Assembly: GCA_963765935.1 (NCBI GenBank)
Contig: CAVXXX010000002.1
Coordinates: 1-64,000 of the forward strand
DNA length: 64,000 nucleotides
Source: JAMXLG01 sp963765935
GTDB taxonomy: Bacteria > Vulcanimicrobiota > Vulcanimicrobiia > Vulcanimicrobiales > Vulcanimicrobiaceae
Direction: 5' to 3'
The position numbers and the translations under genes are program-made. The notes under the pieces were generated by a model, which saw only the letters and a program-made list of their open reading frames with translations, was not told where the DNA came from and did no database searches. This document shows positions 32,315-43,114 of the stretch, one piece after another (positions within the stretch are counted from its first letter, which is position 1; each line of letters begins with the position of its first letter).

Positions 32315-32767
32315 TTACGGCGAAATCTCGTAGAGTCCCGTGAGCGTCGTTTGCGCTAGGATATGCCCTTTGATTTTCTGCTGCAACGCTTCCGGCTCCA
32401 GCGCCTCGCTGCTATCGATCGTTTCATCGAGTGCGTAGAGCGTGAAGTGATAATGATGTACTTTTCCCGGCGGCGGACATGGCCCGTAGTAGCCGGAGAA
32501 ACGCGTCGTTCCGGCGTCGAGCGTCGACACGTTTGCCGGGATCGCTTGCACCACCCAATGATAGAACCCCCCCGGACGCGGCGCGTCGGGATCGTGCACG
32601 ATGAGTGCATAACTCTTTGTGTCTTTCGGTGCTCCGGTCCAGTGCAGTTGCGGCGAAACGTTCTGGCCGCCGCAGTCCTTCGCAACCATCGTGATTGGTA
32701 CGGTAGCGTTCGGTTCGAACGTCGTGCTAAGCAACTGAAACGCGAATACGAGCGACAAAAGCAACAT
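32315..32767 (-). CDS. YbhB/YbcL (PEBP, Raf-kinase-inhibitor-like) protein, exported
   Basis: A 150-residue phosphatidylethanolamine-binding-protein fold with a short N-terminal hydrophobic signal (MLLLSLVFAFQLLS). Ligand-site motifs: CGGQNVSPQLHW, IVHDPDAPRPGGFYHWVV (about 57-74) and GYYGPCPPPGKVHHYHFTLYALD (about 91-113). Periplasmic location is inferred from the signal. Function of the bacterial family is poorly defined. First gene of the YbhB-CDGSH-hmgA group; divergent from the SRP RNA gene. Confidence 0.92.
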   Translation of the reverse strand: MLLLSLVFAFQLLSTTFEPNATVPITMVAKDCGGQNVSPQLHWTGAPKDTKSYALIVHDPDAPRPGGFYHWVVQAIPANVSTLDAGTTRFSGYYGPCPPPGKVHHYHFTLYALDETIDSSEALEPEALQQKIKGHILAQTTLTGLYEISP

Positions 32768-32813
32768 TTACGACCTCCTGACATCCACGGCAGCCACGCC
32801 CGGAGCCGTGTGG

Positions 32814-32819
32814 TATTAT
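32814..32819 (+). promoter_or_regulatory. -10 element (TATTAT) of the SRP RNA gene
   Basis: TATTAT lies six bases before the predicted RNA 5' end at 32825. No good -35 hexamer is seen 16-18 bases upstream (CAGCCA region), so the promoter is only partly supported. Confidence 0.45.
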
Positions 32820-32824
32820 GGCGT

Positions 32825-32932
<108 letters not shown>

Positions 32933-32957
32933 CTCGTTGTGGTTAACGAAAGTCTTT

Positions 32958-33449
32958 ATGCAGACATCCTTTATTATTACTGCGCTCGCAGTATTTATTG
33001 CCGCGCTGATTGCGCTCGTCGTCTATCACGCGGCTATCGTCAAGCCCGCGCTTGAGCGTTTGCGCGCAGTGGTCGAAACCCACGATCAACTCATCGGGGG
33101 CGGCGCCGGCGCGTCCGGCCGTCTCGACCGCCTGGATGCCCGGCTAGCGGAAGTGGGCTCGGCGCTTGGCAGGGCCGAGGGACGGGTAAGCGAACTCGAA
33201 GCGCTGTCTCGGACCGACGTCTCACGCGTGGGATTCGTGCGGTACGACGCTTTTGACGATACCGGGGCTGAACTATCCTACGCACTGGCGCTTCTCAACC
33301 GCGAAGGCGACGGTGTTGTTATCTCGAGCATCTACTCGCGCGCGGATACACGAACGTTCGGACGAGCGGTCCAGGGCTTTAAGCTCGCGGGCAACGCCTC
33401 AGACGAAGAAGTTCGTGCGATCGAACGGGCGCGAACGACGAGCGCATGA
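32958..33449 (+). CDS. DUF4446 family membrane-anchored protein
   Basis: A 163-residue protein: one N-terminal membrane helix (about 3-27, IITALAVFIAALIALVVYHAA), a coiled-coil segment (about 30-90) and the DUF4446 domain with VGFVRYDAFDDTGAELSYALALLNREGDGVVISSIYSR (about 97-134). Function unknown; the family is widespread in Firmicutes and related groups. ATG at 32958 chosen because the membrane helix then follows at once. The stop overlaps the M23 peptidase start by four bases. Confidence 0.9.
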   Translation: MQTSFIITALAVFIAALIALVVYHAAIVKPALERLRAVVETHDQLIGGGAGASGRLDRLDARLAEVGSALGRAEGRVSELEALSRTDVSRVGFVRYDAFDDTGAELSYALALLNREGDGVVISSIYSRADTRTFGRAVQGFKLAGNASDEEVRAIERARTTSA

Positions 33450-34354
33450 TCAACAATCGGTACTACGTGAAAATCGTCCCGCACAAGGGCGAGACGGTTC
33501 ATCGCTTTCAAGTGCGTCGCCGCCACATCGTTGGCGTCATCGTGGCGCTGGTTTTGGCTGTACTCTTTACCGGGTTCGAGCTGATCCACACGCGCATCGA
33601 AGTCGCGCACATGCAGGCGCAAAGTGCGGCGCAGCAGGCGGCGCTGAAACAAATCGATAGCCAAGCCGATGCGCTGCGTAAGCAACTCCAGCACGTTCAA
33701 ACACAAAATCAAGAGATTCGCCAACTCATCGGCGCTCCGCCGCCGAAAGCACCCGCCCATTCCGGTCAGCAGACATCGTGGGTGCAAGAGCATTCGCTGA
33801 GCGGAGCCGCGGCGCGGCTGGCGTCACTGCGGGCGCAAAGCCTTGCGATGCAACAGGAATCGGATTCGATGAAGCGGCTCGCGATGCACGTGCTCAACTT
33901 ACATCATCTTCGCGATCTCGCTCGCGCGCAAATCATCGCCGCAATTCCGTCGATCGATCCCGTAAATGGCGCACCGGTCGTGGGATGCTTCTGCTATCGC
34001 ACCTCGCCTGACGTCGAATTCCATCCGGGCGTCGATCTTGGCGCCGACTACGGCGATCCGGTGCATGCCTCCGCCGCCGGGACCATCGTCGCGAACGGAT
34101 GGGACGGCGGTTATGGCATCAAAATCGATATCGATCACGGCAACGGCTATCACACCTGGTACGCGCATCTGTCGAAAGCCGACGTTGAAGTCGGCGCGCA
34201 CGTGTACAAAGGTGAGCTGATCGGGGAAGTCGGCAGCACCGGCTACTCGACCGGTCCGCACCTGCATTATCAAATTATGAAGAATGGCGTCGCCGTCGAT
34301 CCGACGCCGTATCTCGACGGCGTGCCGTCGAATGTCATCGCCTCGCTGCCGTAG
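33446..34354 (+). CDS. M23 (LytM) family metallopeptidase, membrane-anchored
   Basis: A 302-residue protein with a basic cytosolic N terminus, one membrane helix (about 29-47), a long coiled coil (about 50-105) and a periplasmic M23 domain. Zinc ligands: His and Asp in FHPGVDLGADYG (about 191-203) and HLHYQI (about 272); YHTWYAHLSKADVEVG contains the catalytic His. It should cleave peptidoglycan cross-links or act as an amidase activator. ATGA overlap with the DUF4446 gene. Followed after 14 bases by yggT, a cell-envelope and division-associated neighbourhood. Confidence 0.92.
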   Translation: MINNRYYVKIVPHKGETVHRFQVRRRHIVGVIVALVLAVLFTGFELIHTRIEVAHMQAQSAAQQAALKQIDSQADALRKQLQHVQTQNQEIRQLIGAPPPKAPAHSGQQTSWVQEHSLSGAAARLASLRAQSLAMQQESDSMKRLAMHVLNLHHLRDLARAQIIAAIPSIDPVNGAPVVGCFCYRTSPDVEFHPGVDLGADYGDPVHASAAGTIVANGWDGGYGIKIDIDHGNGYHTWYAHLSKADVEVGAHVYKGELIGEVGSTGYSTGPHLHYQIMKNGVAVDPTPYLDGVPSNVIASLP

Positions 34355-34368
34355 AACAAGCACTCCCC

Positions 34369-34656
34369 GTGAACGGTATTCTATGCCAACTCGATCAAGC
34401 GGTGATTTGGCTTGCTCGCCTCTATTCGCTTGTGCTGCTGATTTATGCCGTGATTTCGTGGATCCCCGATATTCGCGGCCCATGGGTGCGGTATCTGGCG
34501 ATGCTGGTCGAACCCGTGCTTGCACCGGTCCGCCGGATCATTCCGCCGGTGGGCGGGCTCGATTTGGCGTTTCTCGTCGTTCTGCTCGTACTGAATTATC
34601 TGATCGTTCCGCTTCTCGCGCGCGCCGCGTACAGCGCGTGCGCTCCGTTATACTAG
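34369..34656 (+). CDS. YggT family membrane protein
   Basis: A 95-residue protein with two hydrophobic segments (about 10-30 and 66-88) separated by the family signature AVISWIPDIRGPWVRYLAMLVEPVLAPVRRIIPPVGGLDLAFLV. YggT/YlmG proteins are linked to envelope assembly and division and are often near sepF, but the molecular role is uncertain. GTG start at 34369. lepA begins seven bases after its stop. Confidence 0.93.
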   Translation: MNGILCQLDQAVIWLARLYSLVLLIYAVISWIPDIRGPWVRYLAMLVEPVLAPVRRIIPPVGGLDLAFLVVLLVLNYLIVPLLARAAYSACAPLY

Positions 34657-34663
34657 TGACATC

Positions 34664-36493
<1,830 letters not shown>

Positions 36494-36498
36494 GCCAG

Positions 36499-37881
36499 CT
36501 ACTCCACCGTGACGGAAACGCCGTAGTAGTTATTGTCGGTGTCTCGCACGATTATTCGTGCCGAGCCCTTGCCGGCGGCCGTGACGACGAAGGTTCCGGC
36601 TTTCGTGCCTTTCACAACTTGTGCGACGCTCGTTGCCGTTGAAGACGCGGTCCACGTTCCGGAATAGTTGGATTCCGTAACGGTGATTGTATGTGTCTGC
36701 CCTGTCGCCGTAAACGTTAGCGTCGACGGCACAGGATCGATCGACTGCCAGACGTACGCGCCCATACCGGAGGCCGTCGTGAACCACACATCTTTGTCGG
36801 GTCCTGTCGTGACACCGGTGGCTGCACCGCCGGAGCTGCAGATGCTCGACGGGCACGTATACGTGTTGAGGACTTTGCCGGCCGTCGTCATGCGCATCAA
36901 GGTCGGGTGCGTTGAAGAACCGGTAAGCCAGAGGTCATCGTCCGGGCCGATCGCGATGTAGCCGTTTGCGGCGACCGGCAATTTGAACGAGGCGATCGAT
37001 GCAGCTGTCGTAATGCGATACGCATACGATCCCTCGACGAGCCAAATGTTTTTGTCCGGACCGACGAATAGTTCAGCGGGACTGGCAGTCGCGGTACTCG
37101 GCAATGCGTACTCGGTCACGACCGATGTCGATGGAACGAGTTTTGCCAAAACCCAAACGCCGGTCGTGTGGTGCTGAATCGTCACCCAGATATTTTTGTC
37201 CGGGCCGATGACGACGTTTTGGACGCGATCGGCCTGATCCGGGATACGGTAAAATTTCGCGGTATCAGTGTTCTTTGTGCGGGTGAACGGGCTTGTGCCG
37301 TGCACGATGTAGTGTCCGCCGCAGCAAACGGTAAACCACACGTCGTTCATATTGTTAGCTGCAATATCGAGCACATACTCGTTGTCCGGGTCGTAACCCG
37401 CAAGAAACGGCGGGTTCACCGTGCCATCGTCGGTGAAACCGGTCACGAACCCGCGGTCTTGACCGCCGCCGCCTATCAACCAAAAGGTGCCGTCAGTTGC
37501 TTTGACGAGACGGTTGTCGGTCGGCGAGCTCTGGCCGCCGTAAACTTCTGCGAAATTATCGGTTCCCGATGTGTTGATCACTCCGATCGTGCCGTGGAGG
37601 TAGATGTCTTGGCCGTACGCCGTTGCTTGAAAGTACAAGTCTCCGGTTTTGCTTGCGATCGGCCAGCCGAGTGGCTCAAAGATTTCATCGGTAGTAGGCT
37701 GTGTTGGCTGAGGTTCCGCAAGATTTGCGAAGTACGTCCACTGCGGCGGCACGCTGCCACGTTCGAACACTTGAGGCTGTAGCGCGCTCGTGCTTGACGA
37801 TTGCGGGACGAGAGATTGGCGCCCACCACACGCGGCGAGCGCGAACGCGAGAACAAGGAAAGATAAAGCCGAAGCCTTCAC
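36499..37881 (-). CDS. Secreted Vgb-like beta-propeller lipoprotein with C-terminal Ig-like domain
   Basis: A 460-residue lipoprotein: signal VKASALSFLVLAFALAAC with lipobox ALAAC (Cys about 18). The body has repeated blades with GPDKNIWVT, GPDKNIWLV, GPDDDLWLT and GPDKDVWFT, the virginiamycin-B-lyase/NHL-like propeller repeat. The C-terminal 90 residues (STLTFTATGQTHTITVTESNYSGTWTAS onward) look like a bacterial Ig domain. Catalytic lyase residues are not evident, so binding or structural use is more likely. GTG at 37881 with GGGGTGA upstream was chosen; the much longer open frame has no signal at its start. Confidence 0.75.
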   Translation of the reverse strand: MKASALSFLVLAFALAACGGRQSLVPQSSSTSALQPQVFERGSVPPQWTYFANLAEPQPTQPTTDEIFEPLGWPIASKTGDLYFQATAYGQDIYLHGTIGVINTSGTDNFAEVYGGQSSPTDNRLVKATDGTFWLIGGGGQDRGFVTGFTDDGTVNPPFLAGYDPDNEYVLDIAANNMNDVWFTVCCGGHYIVHGTSPFTRTKNTDTAKFYRIPDQADRVQNVVIGPDKNIWVTIQHHTTGVWVLAKLVPSTSVVTEYALPSTATASPAELFVGPDKNIWLVEGSYAYRITTAASIASFKLPVAANGYIAIGPDDDLWLTGSSTHPTLMRMTTAGKVLNTYTCPSSICSSGGAATGVTTGPDKDVWFTTASGMGAYVWQSIDPVPSTLTFTATGQTHTITVTESNYSGTWTASSTATSVAQVVKGTKAGTFVVTAAGKGSARIIVRDTDNNYYGVSVTVE

Positions 37882-38090
37882 GGCATCACCCCAATTCGGG
37901 ATGCCTCCATGCGAAGTTCCGCCGGCGCTGCCACGCTGTTCCCGTATTGCGCCGGGGATTTGACTACTTCGCCAACGAGGCACCCAAGCTTTGCAATGTG
38001 CGTAGACATCGCCGTGGGCCTTAAGTCCCAGTGCAGCGTGTCAGCCGCCTGCAAAAGACTCTCGCGGTCTGATTGCAAAACAAGAAACGC

Positions 38091-38681
38091 GTGAAGACGT
38101 ACCTCGCAACAAAGAATGTTGGCAAGCTCGGCGAGATTCGCACGATGTTCGCGGGCTCGCCCATTGATCTCGACACATTCGAGGGGTACGCGGACCCGGA
38201 AGAAGGCGAGGAAAGCTACGTCGCCAACGCGCTGCTCAAAGCGCGTGCGCTTCGCGATCAACTCGTGCGCGCCGGAATTCAGGCGGCCGTGCTTGCGGAC
38301 GACAGCGGCATCGAACTCGATGCCCTCGATGGTGCGCCGGGAGTACTTTCGGCACGGTATGCGGGAGAAACCACGCCGTGGCCGCAACGGTTAGAAGCAA
38401 TGATGAACGAGGTTCGTCACGTTTCCGAAGACCGGCGCGGCGCGCGCTTTATCTGCGTGATGGCGCTCATACTTCCCGACGGCCGTGAGATCGTCGTCGA
38501 AGGGACGGTGCGCGGGCAAATCACGACGGAGCTACGCGGTACGAATGGTTTCGGATACGACCCGATCTTCTTTTATCCGCCGATCGATAAGACGTTCGGC
38601 GAAATTCCGGAAGCGGAGAAGAATCAATTGAGCCATCGCGGCAGAGCGGCGCGTGCACTCTTGGAGGCGCTTGCCGCATGA
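38091..38681 (+). CDS. rdgB: XTP/dITP diphosphatase (RdgB/HAM1)
   Basis: Removes non-canonical purine nucleoside triphosphates by hydrolysis to the monophosphate. About 196 residues. Signatures: YLATKNVGKLGEIR (substrate loop), VLADDSGIELDALDGAPGVLSARYAG, FICVMALILPDGRE, GFGYDPIFFYPP and NQLSHRGRAARALLE. Start uncertain: the GTG at 38091 gives the usual V/M-KTYLATKN; a TTG at 38073 is possible. 209 bases separate it from the divergent Vgb-like gene, and I see no clear promoter there. Confidence 0.95.
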   Translation: MKTYLATKNVGKLGEIRTMFAGSPIDLDTFEGYADPEEGEESYVANALLKARALRDQLVRAGIQAAVLADDSGIELDALDGAPGVLSARYAGETTPWPQRLEAMMNEVRHVSEDRRGARFICVMALILPDGREIVVEGTVRGQITTELRGTNGFGYDPIFFYPPIDKTFGEIPEAEKNQLSHRGRAARALLEALAA

Positions 38682-39538
38682 TTAACACAACGCAAATTGT
38701 TGCCGCGAAAGAGGCGGAGATTCGAAAGCTCGCTGCACGCCGGTGGCCGGACGAACAGAGCCGTCAGCTGTACATCAATTTAGCGGAAGGGGCATCCGCC
38801 GGATGCTGGACGGCTCGTGACGTTGACGAGCCGGTAGGCATCGCATTCGCGCATGCTTTGGAGACGGAATGGTTCGTTTCCGAGTTGTACGTCGAGCCGT
38901 CGTTTCGTAACGCAGGACTCGGCTGGAAATTGATGCGTCAGGCAACAGCTGATTCCGGTGACGTATCGCTTGCCGGGATGATTGAAGCTGATGATGTCGG
39001 CTCGCTCGCGTTCTTCTTGCGCCGTGGTATGGGATTGCACGTTCCGGTGCTGCGGATTACCGGTGAGATTCCAAGTGAAGATGATCTCGTGCAAATGGCG
39101 GCGGGCGATTATCGCTTCGCAACCGTCCCGATCGATCCACACGCGCACAAGTCGGAAATCGACGCACTCGACCGCGAAGTTCGTGGGACGGCCCGTCCAC
39201 AGGATCATATCGCCTTCACCCAACTCGCGACCGGCACGGCGTTCGTCCTCAACGACGAAATCGTCGGCTATACCTACGTCTGGCCCGACGGCCGTATCGG
39301 TCCACTCGTCGCAGCCTCGGGCGCGTATCTGGTGCAGTTCTTCGGTTTCGCGCTGATGTCGTTGCAGCGTGCGTATGGTGCGTCCTGGTGTATGGCCCTT
39401 GTGCCGGGCAGTAACGTTCGAATCATGCGCGCAGCCGTGCGCATCGGATTGACGCTAGATCAAGTTCGCATCTTCGCGACGGATCAACCACAAATCGATC
39501 TCTCGCGCTACGTCGGTTTCCACGCACTGGCGTTCTAG
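38678..39538 (+). CDS. Tandem GNAT acetyltransferase-like protein
   Basis: A 286-residue protein with a good N-terminal GNAT domain: ELYVEPSFRNAGLGWKLMRQA (about 68-88) is the acetyl-CoA loop. The C-terminal half (from about 150) is a degenerate second GNAT fold: NDEIVGYTYVWPDGRIGPL and ALVPGSNVRIMRAAVRIGL. Acceptor unknown. ATG overlaps the rdgB stop by four bases. The tRNA cluster begins 48 bases downstream. Confidence 0.78.
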   Translation: MINTTQIVAAKEAEIRKLAARRWPDEQSRQLYINLAEGASAGCWTARDVDEPVGIAFAHALETEWFVSELYVEPSFRNAGLGWKLMRQATADSGDVSLAGMIEADDVGSLAFFLRRGMGLHVPVLRITGEIPSEDDLVQMAAGDYRFATVPIDPHAHKSEIDALDREVRGTARPQDHIAFTQLATGTAFVLNDEIVGYTYVWPDGRIGPLVAASGAYLVQFFGFALMSLQRAYGASWCMALVPGSNVRIMRAAVRIGLTLDQVRIFATDQPQIDLSRYVGFHALAF

Positions 39539-39586
39539 CGAAGGATAGAAGCCGACCTCGCGAAATGTGTGGTTCCGCGAAACTGT

Positions 39587-39662
39587 CGGGGTGTAGCTCA
39601 GTTGGTAGAGCGCGACGTTTGGGACGTTGAGGCCGCTGGTTCGAGCCCAGTCACTCCGACCA
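39587..39662 (+). tRNA. tRNA-Pro(TGG)
   Basis: CGGGGTG/CACTCCG acceptor stem, anticodon loop TTTGGGA giving TGG, T loop TTCGAGC and an encoded CCA end (39660-39662). Confidence 0.95.
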
Positions 39663-39707
39663 CTTGTGGGGGCGTGGTATCCTAGCTTGGTGCCTCGCCC
39701 TCATCGA

Positions 39708-39781
<74 letters not shown>

Positions 39782-39804
39782 AAAAATCGGCCCGGCAGAT
39801 ATGC

Positions 39805-39882
39805 GGTGGCTGTAGCTCAGTTGGTTAGAGCGTCGGTCTGTGGATCCGAAGGCCGGGGGTTCGAGCCCCCTCAGCCACCCCA
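39805..39882 (+). tRNA. tRNA-His(GTG)
   Basis: GTGGCTG/CAGCCAC acceptor stem with the extra G at -1 (39805) opposite a C discriminator, the histidine identity feature. Anticodon loop CTGTGGA gives GTG. CCA is encoded. Confidence 0.96.
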
Positions 39883-39890
39883 AAACGTTT

Positions 39891-39931
39891 ACCGGAGCTT
39901 GCATGAAAATGCTGGCTCCGGTTTGTTTTTG
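39891..39931 (+). terminator. Rho-independent terminator after the tRNA-Pro/Arg/His cluster
   Basis: ACCGGAGC (39891-39898) pairs with GCTCCGGT (39915-39922), with an inner GCAT/ATGC extension, followed by TTGTTTTTGC. Confidence 0.85.
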
Positions 39932-39974
39932 CTCGCCTGCTTGGGAGTATAAGGTCGGATAGGCGAGAAGTCCC

Positions 39975-42776
39975 ATGGTCTCAATGAAGCGCGAGACCGT
40001 AGGAGCGGCATACTGGCGCGAGTCGATCGGGATTGCGGTCACCGTTGTCACCGCAGTTCTGTTGGTCATTGTCCTTTGGCAGATGAGCCGGCTCAGCGCG
40101 GAAGCGGGACTGGATCGTGCGACGTTGGCGCGCGAACGGCTCGGCGTGTCCGAAACCGACCGCTTGCTGGCGCTCTTGAAGAATCTCGACGACTACCGCG
40201 ACGCGGTGATTCTGAATCGGCCGGATCTCGCCGAGCGTCGCCATGCGGTTGACGCGACGATGGCACGCCTTGACGTGGACTTTCACCGAGGCGAGGCCGC
40301 CGAACTCGGGGTGACTAACCGCTGGGAAGCATTGCAAGCTCGCTGGGCCGACGTGCGAAAACTCGCTCCCGGCGCTTCGTCGGTCGATACGCTGACGCAG
40401 TTCGCGCACCCGACGGCCGACCTGTTCAACGCCGTTCAGGATTCGTCGAACATCACGTACGATCCGAGCCAAAGCGCACAGAATCTCGGCCTCGGATTTG
40501 TCTATGAAACGCCGTACGCGTTCTCCTCGGCCGAGAGACTCGCGACACTGGTCGAGCTCGGCGTTAAGCAGGGTGGGTTGAATCTCAAGGAACGAATGTT
40601 CCTTGCCAATACAATCAACGCCGTACGGACGGGCAGCGACTTGAGCGGCGACAATTTAGGGCAAATTGCAGACCGCCTGACGACGCTGATACCGCAACGG
40701 CGCTCGGAGTGGAAGCAGCTCCCGGTTCTTGCGCAGCGGCTTTCCGATAGTGGAACCGAGTTCGCGGATTGGGCTTCCACGAATGCGATGCTCACCAACG
40801 TCCCGAACGTTCCGAGCGCGCGCATTGACGCATATAAAACGAAGATGCAGCTCGCCGCGCTCGCCATGCACAAAGCCGAAGGCGTCGCGATGGATGCGAA
40901 CCTGCAAAAGCGCGGCGAGATTCAAGAGCAGCGGAATCGCTACTTCTACTTAGCCTTTCTTATCGGCGCGATGATGATCGTCGGTATCATGATGACCATC
41001 GCGCAATTGGTGGCCCGGCGCGACCGCGCGGCACTGCGCGAAGCGCAACAAGAATCGGCGCGCTTTCAAGCCGAGCTCGCGCAGCAGCAAGCAGAAGAAG
41101 CGCTTCGGCTTTCGGAAGCGCAGTTTCGTGCCGTTTTCGACGGTGCGGCAGTCGGGATTGCCGTCGTCGATCGCCGCGGCGCGCTCGTGGATGCAAATAG
41201 CGTCTTCCGCACGATGTTCGGCGAGTCGATCGGCTGCGCGATGGAAGGGCACGAAGTCGAACTCGCCGGAGTGCTCGCCGGCGAAAAAGAGACGTTTGAA
41301 TTCGAACAAACGTCGCGTTCACCCAGCGGCCAAGAAATTTGGACCGACGCGACGGTTTCGATCGTCAACGACGAACGTGACGAGCCGCTTTTTGCGATTT
41401 GTATGTTCCGCGACAAAACGGCGCTCAAGCACAGCGAGCGCCGCATGCAACACGACAAGATGCACGATAGCCTGACGGGGCTTCCGAACCGTCAGCTCTT
41501 CGAACAGGCGCTGCGAAATCGTTTCGACGAGGCAAGCGCGTTGCTCGATTCGTTCTTCGCGGTGCTCTTCGTCGATCTCGAGCATTTCAAAGATGTCAAC
41601 GAATCAATGGGACACGCCGCAGGCGACCTCGTCCTCACGCAAATTGCAGCGCGGCTGCGTTCATCGGTCGACACGCGCGACGTCGTCGCCCGACTAGGAA
41701 GCGACGAGTTTGCCGTCCTCATTCAATCGCTCGGCGACATTCTGCACGTGGAATCGGTTGCGCGCCGCATCCTCAACAATCTCTCGAAGGCCGTTTCGAT
41801 CGGTTCGAAGGGCATCTATCTCGGTGCGAGCGTCGGCATCGCAATCGGATCTGCGAGCTACGAACGTGCGGAAGACGTGATGCGCGATGCGGAGATTGCG
41901 ATGCAGCACGCGAAGAGCATGGGCGCCACGCGTTACGCGGTCTTCGATTCCAAGATGCATGCTCGCGCTCAGAAACGCTTGCAGCTCATCAGCGACATGC
42001 GGATCGGTCTCGAGCGCAAGGAGTTCCGGCTGCAATATCAACCAATCGTCGATATCGTCGCCGGTACGGTGACCGGCTGCGAAGCCCTCATCCGTTGGGA
42101 CCATCCGACGGAAGGCGTGATCAAACCGGCCGAGTTTATTCCACTTGCCGAGCAGACGGGACTTGCATCGGCAATCGGGCGTTTCGTGCTCGAAACCTCT
42201 GCGGCGCAGCTCGCATCCTGGCGGCGCAATCGAGGCGGAACCATCGATTTCTCGATGCACGTGAACGTCTCAGCCAGCGAGCTCACCGATCCGGATTTCG
42301 AGCGTGTGCTGGTGCAGCTCGTCGAACATCATGGCCTCTCGCCGTCCGACTTCACACTCGAGATTACGGAAAGTCTCGTGCTCGATTCCGGAACGCGCGC
42401 GAACGTCACGCTGGAACGCGTTCGGGATCGAGGATTCAAGATTTGCATCGACGACTTCGGTACCGGGTATTCGTCGATGCGCTACCTGCAACAGTTCAAA
42501 GTCGACGCGATCAAAATCGATCGTTCGTTCGTTGCCGGCAATGACGGTGATCTCGCGAGCGAGCCCATTGTTCGCACGCTCATGACGCTTGCCGAAGCAT
42601 TCGACGTGCGCGTCGTCGCCGAAGGTGTGGAGACGGCGCGCCAGCGCGAAGCGCTTCGCAATGCCGGCTGCCGTCTCGCGCAAGGGTACTTCTATTCGCG
42701 CCCGCTGTCACCGGCGGAAATGGTTGGAATGTATCCAGAGGTATTAGGACGCCAGGCGCGCAGCGAGTCGGCATAA
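39975..42776 (+). CDS. Membrane PAS-GGDEF-EAL protein with periplasmic sensor region
   Basis: A 933-residue signalling protein. Membrane helix 1 (about 17-37), a helical periplasmic sensor region of about 280 residues, helix 2 (about 326-347), a coiled coil, PAS (about 375-490), GGDEF-like (about 490-650) and EAL (about 680-925). The GGDEF signature reads GSDEF, a change at the second Gly that may weaken or abolish diguanylate cyclase activity. EAL has CEALIRWDHP, EITES, DDFGTGYSSMRYLQQF, KIDRSFV and AEGVET, so phosphodiesterase activity is likely. The ATG has GAGAAG upstream. Monocistronic, between two tRNA clusters. Confidence 0.9.
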   Translation: MVSMKRETVGAAYWRESIGIAVTVVTAVLLVIVLWQMSRLSAEAGLDRATLARERLGVSETDRLLALLKNLDDYRDAVILNRPDLAERRHAVDATMARLDVDFHRGEAAELGVTNRWEALQARWADVRKLAPGASSVDTLTQFAHPTADLFNAVQDSSNITYDPSQSAQNLGLGFVYETPYAFSSAERLATLVELGVKQGGLNLKERMFLANTINAVRTGSDLSGDNLGQIADRLTTLIPQRRSEWKQLPVLAQRLSDSGTEFADWASTNAMLTNVPNVPSARIDAYKTKMQLAALAMHKAEGVAMDANLQKRGEIQEQRNRYFYLAFLIGAMMIVGIMMTIAQLVARRDRAALREAQQESARFQAELAQQQAEEALRLSEAQFRAVFDGAAVGIAVVDRRGALVDANSVFRTMFGESIGCAMEGHEVELAGVLAGEKETFEFEQTSRSPSGQEIWTDATVSIVNDERDEPLFAICMFRDKTALKHSERRMQHDKMHDSLTGLPNRQLFEQALRNRFDEASALLDSFFAVLFVDLEHFKDVNESMGHAAGDLVLTQIAARLRSSVDTRDVVARLGSDEFAVLIQSLGDILHVESVARRILNNLSKAVSIGSKGIYLGASVGIAIGSASYERAEDVMRDAEIAMQHAKSMGATRYAVFDSKMHARAQKRLQLISDMRIGLERKEFRLQYQPIVDIVAGTVTGCEALIRWDHPTEGVIKPAEFIPLAEQTGLASAIGRFVLETSAAQLASWRRNRGGTIDFSMHVNVSASELTDPDFERVLVQLVEHHGLSPSDFTLEITESLVLDSGTRANVTLERVRDRGFKICIDDFGTGYSSMRYLQQFKVDAIKIDRSFVAGNDGDLASEPIVRTLMTLAEAFDVRVVAEGVETARQREALRNAGCRLAQGYFYSRPLSPAEMVGMYPEVLGRQARSESA

Positions 42777-42829
42777 CGCTGCAGGAGCACCCAACGGAAT
42801 CGCGTATCATGCCGTGCCTGAAATCCGGC

Positions 42830-42858
42830 TTGCCAAAGGGAGCACGTACAGCTACAAT
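42830..42858 (+). promoter_or_regulatory. Sigma-70-type promoter of the tRNA-Lys pair
   Basis: TTGCCA (42830-42835), a 17-base spacer and TACAAT (42853-42858), 28 bases before tRNA-Lys(TTT). Confidence 0.65.
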
Positions 42859-42885
42859 ACGTCGGGCCGCGGAGCGGCTGAACAT

Positions 42886-42958
42886 GCGCCTTTAGCTCAG
42901 TCGGTAGAGCAGTAGACTTTTAATCTATTGGTCCCGGGTTCGAGTCCCGGAGGGCGCA
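42886..42958 (+). tRNA. tRNA-Lys(TTT)
   Basis: GCGCCTT/AGGGCGC acceptor stem (one G-T pair), anticodon loop CTTTTAA giving TTT, T arm CCGGG-TTCGAGT-CCCGG. CCA is not encoded. Confidence 0.96.
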
Positions 42959-42965
42959 AAACTAG

Positions 42966-43040
<75 letters not shown>

Positions 43041-43052
43041 ATTAAAAAGGTA

Positions 43053-43096
43053 GCCCGCGCGTCGGTCAATCCGATGCCGCGGGCTTCCTTTTTATT
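43053..43096 (+). terminator. Rho-independent terminator after the tRNA-Lys pair
   Basis: GCCCGCG (43053-43059) pairs with CGCGGGC (43078-43084), extended by flanking AAAAAGG/CCTTTTT, with a run of T residues after it. Confidence 0.88.
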
Positions 43097-43114
43097 GAAG
43101 TCGAAGCTGCATTC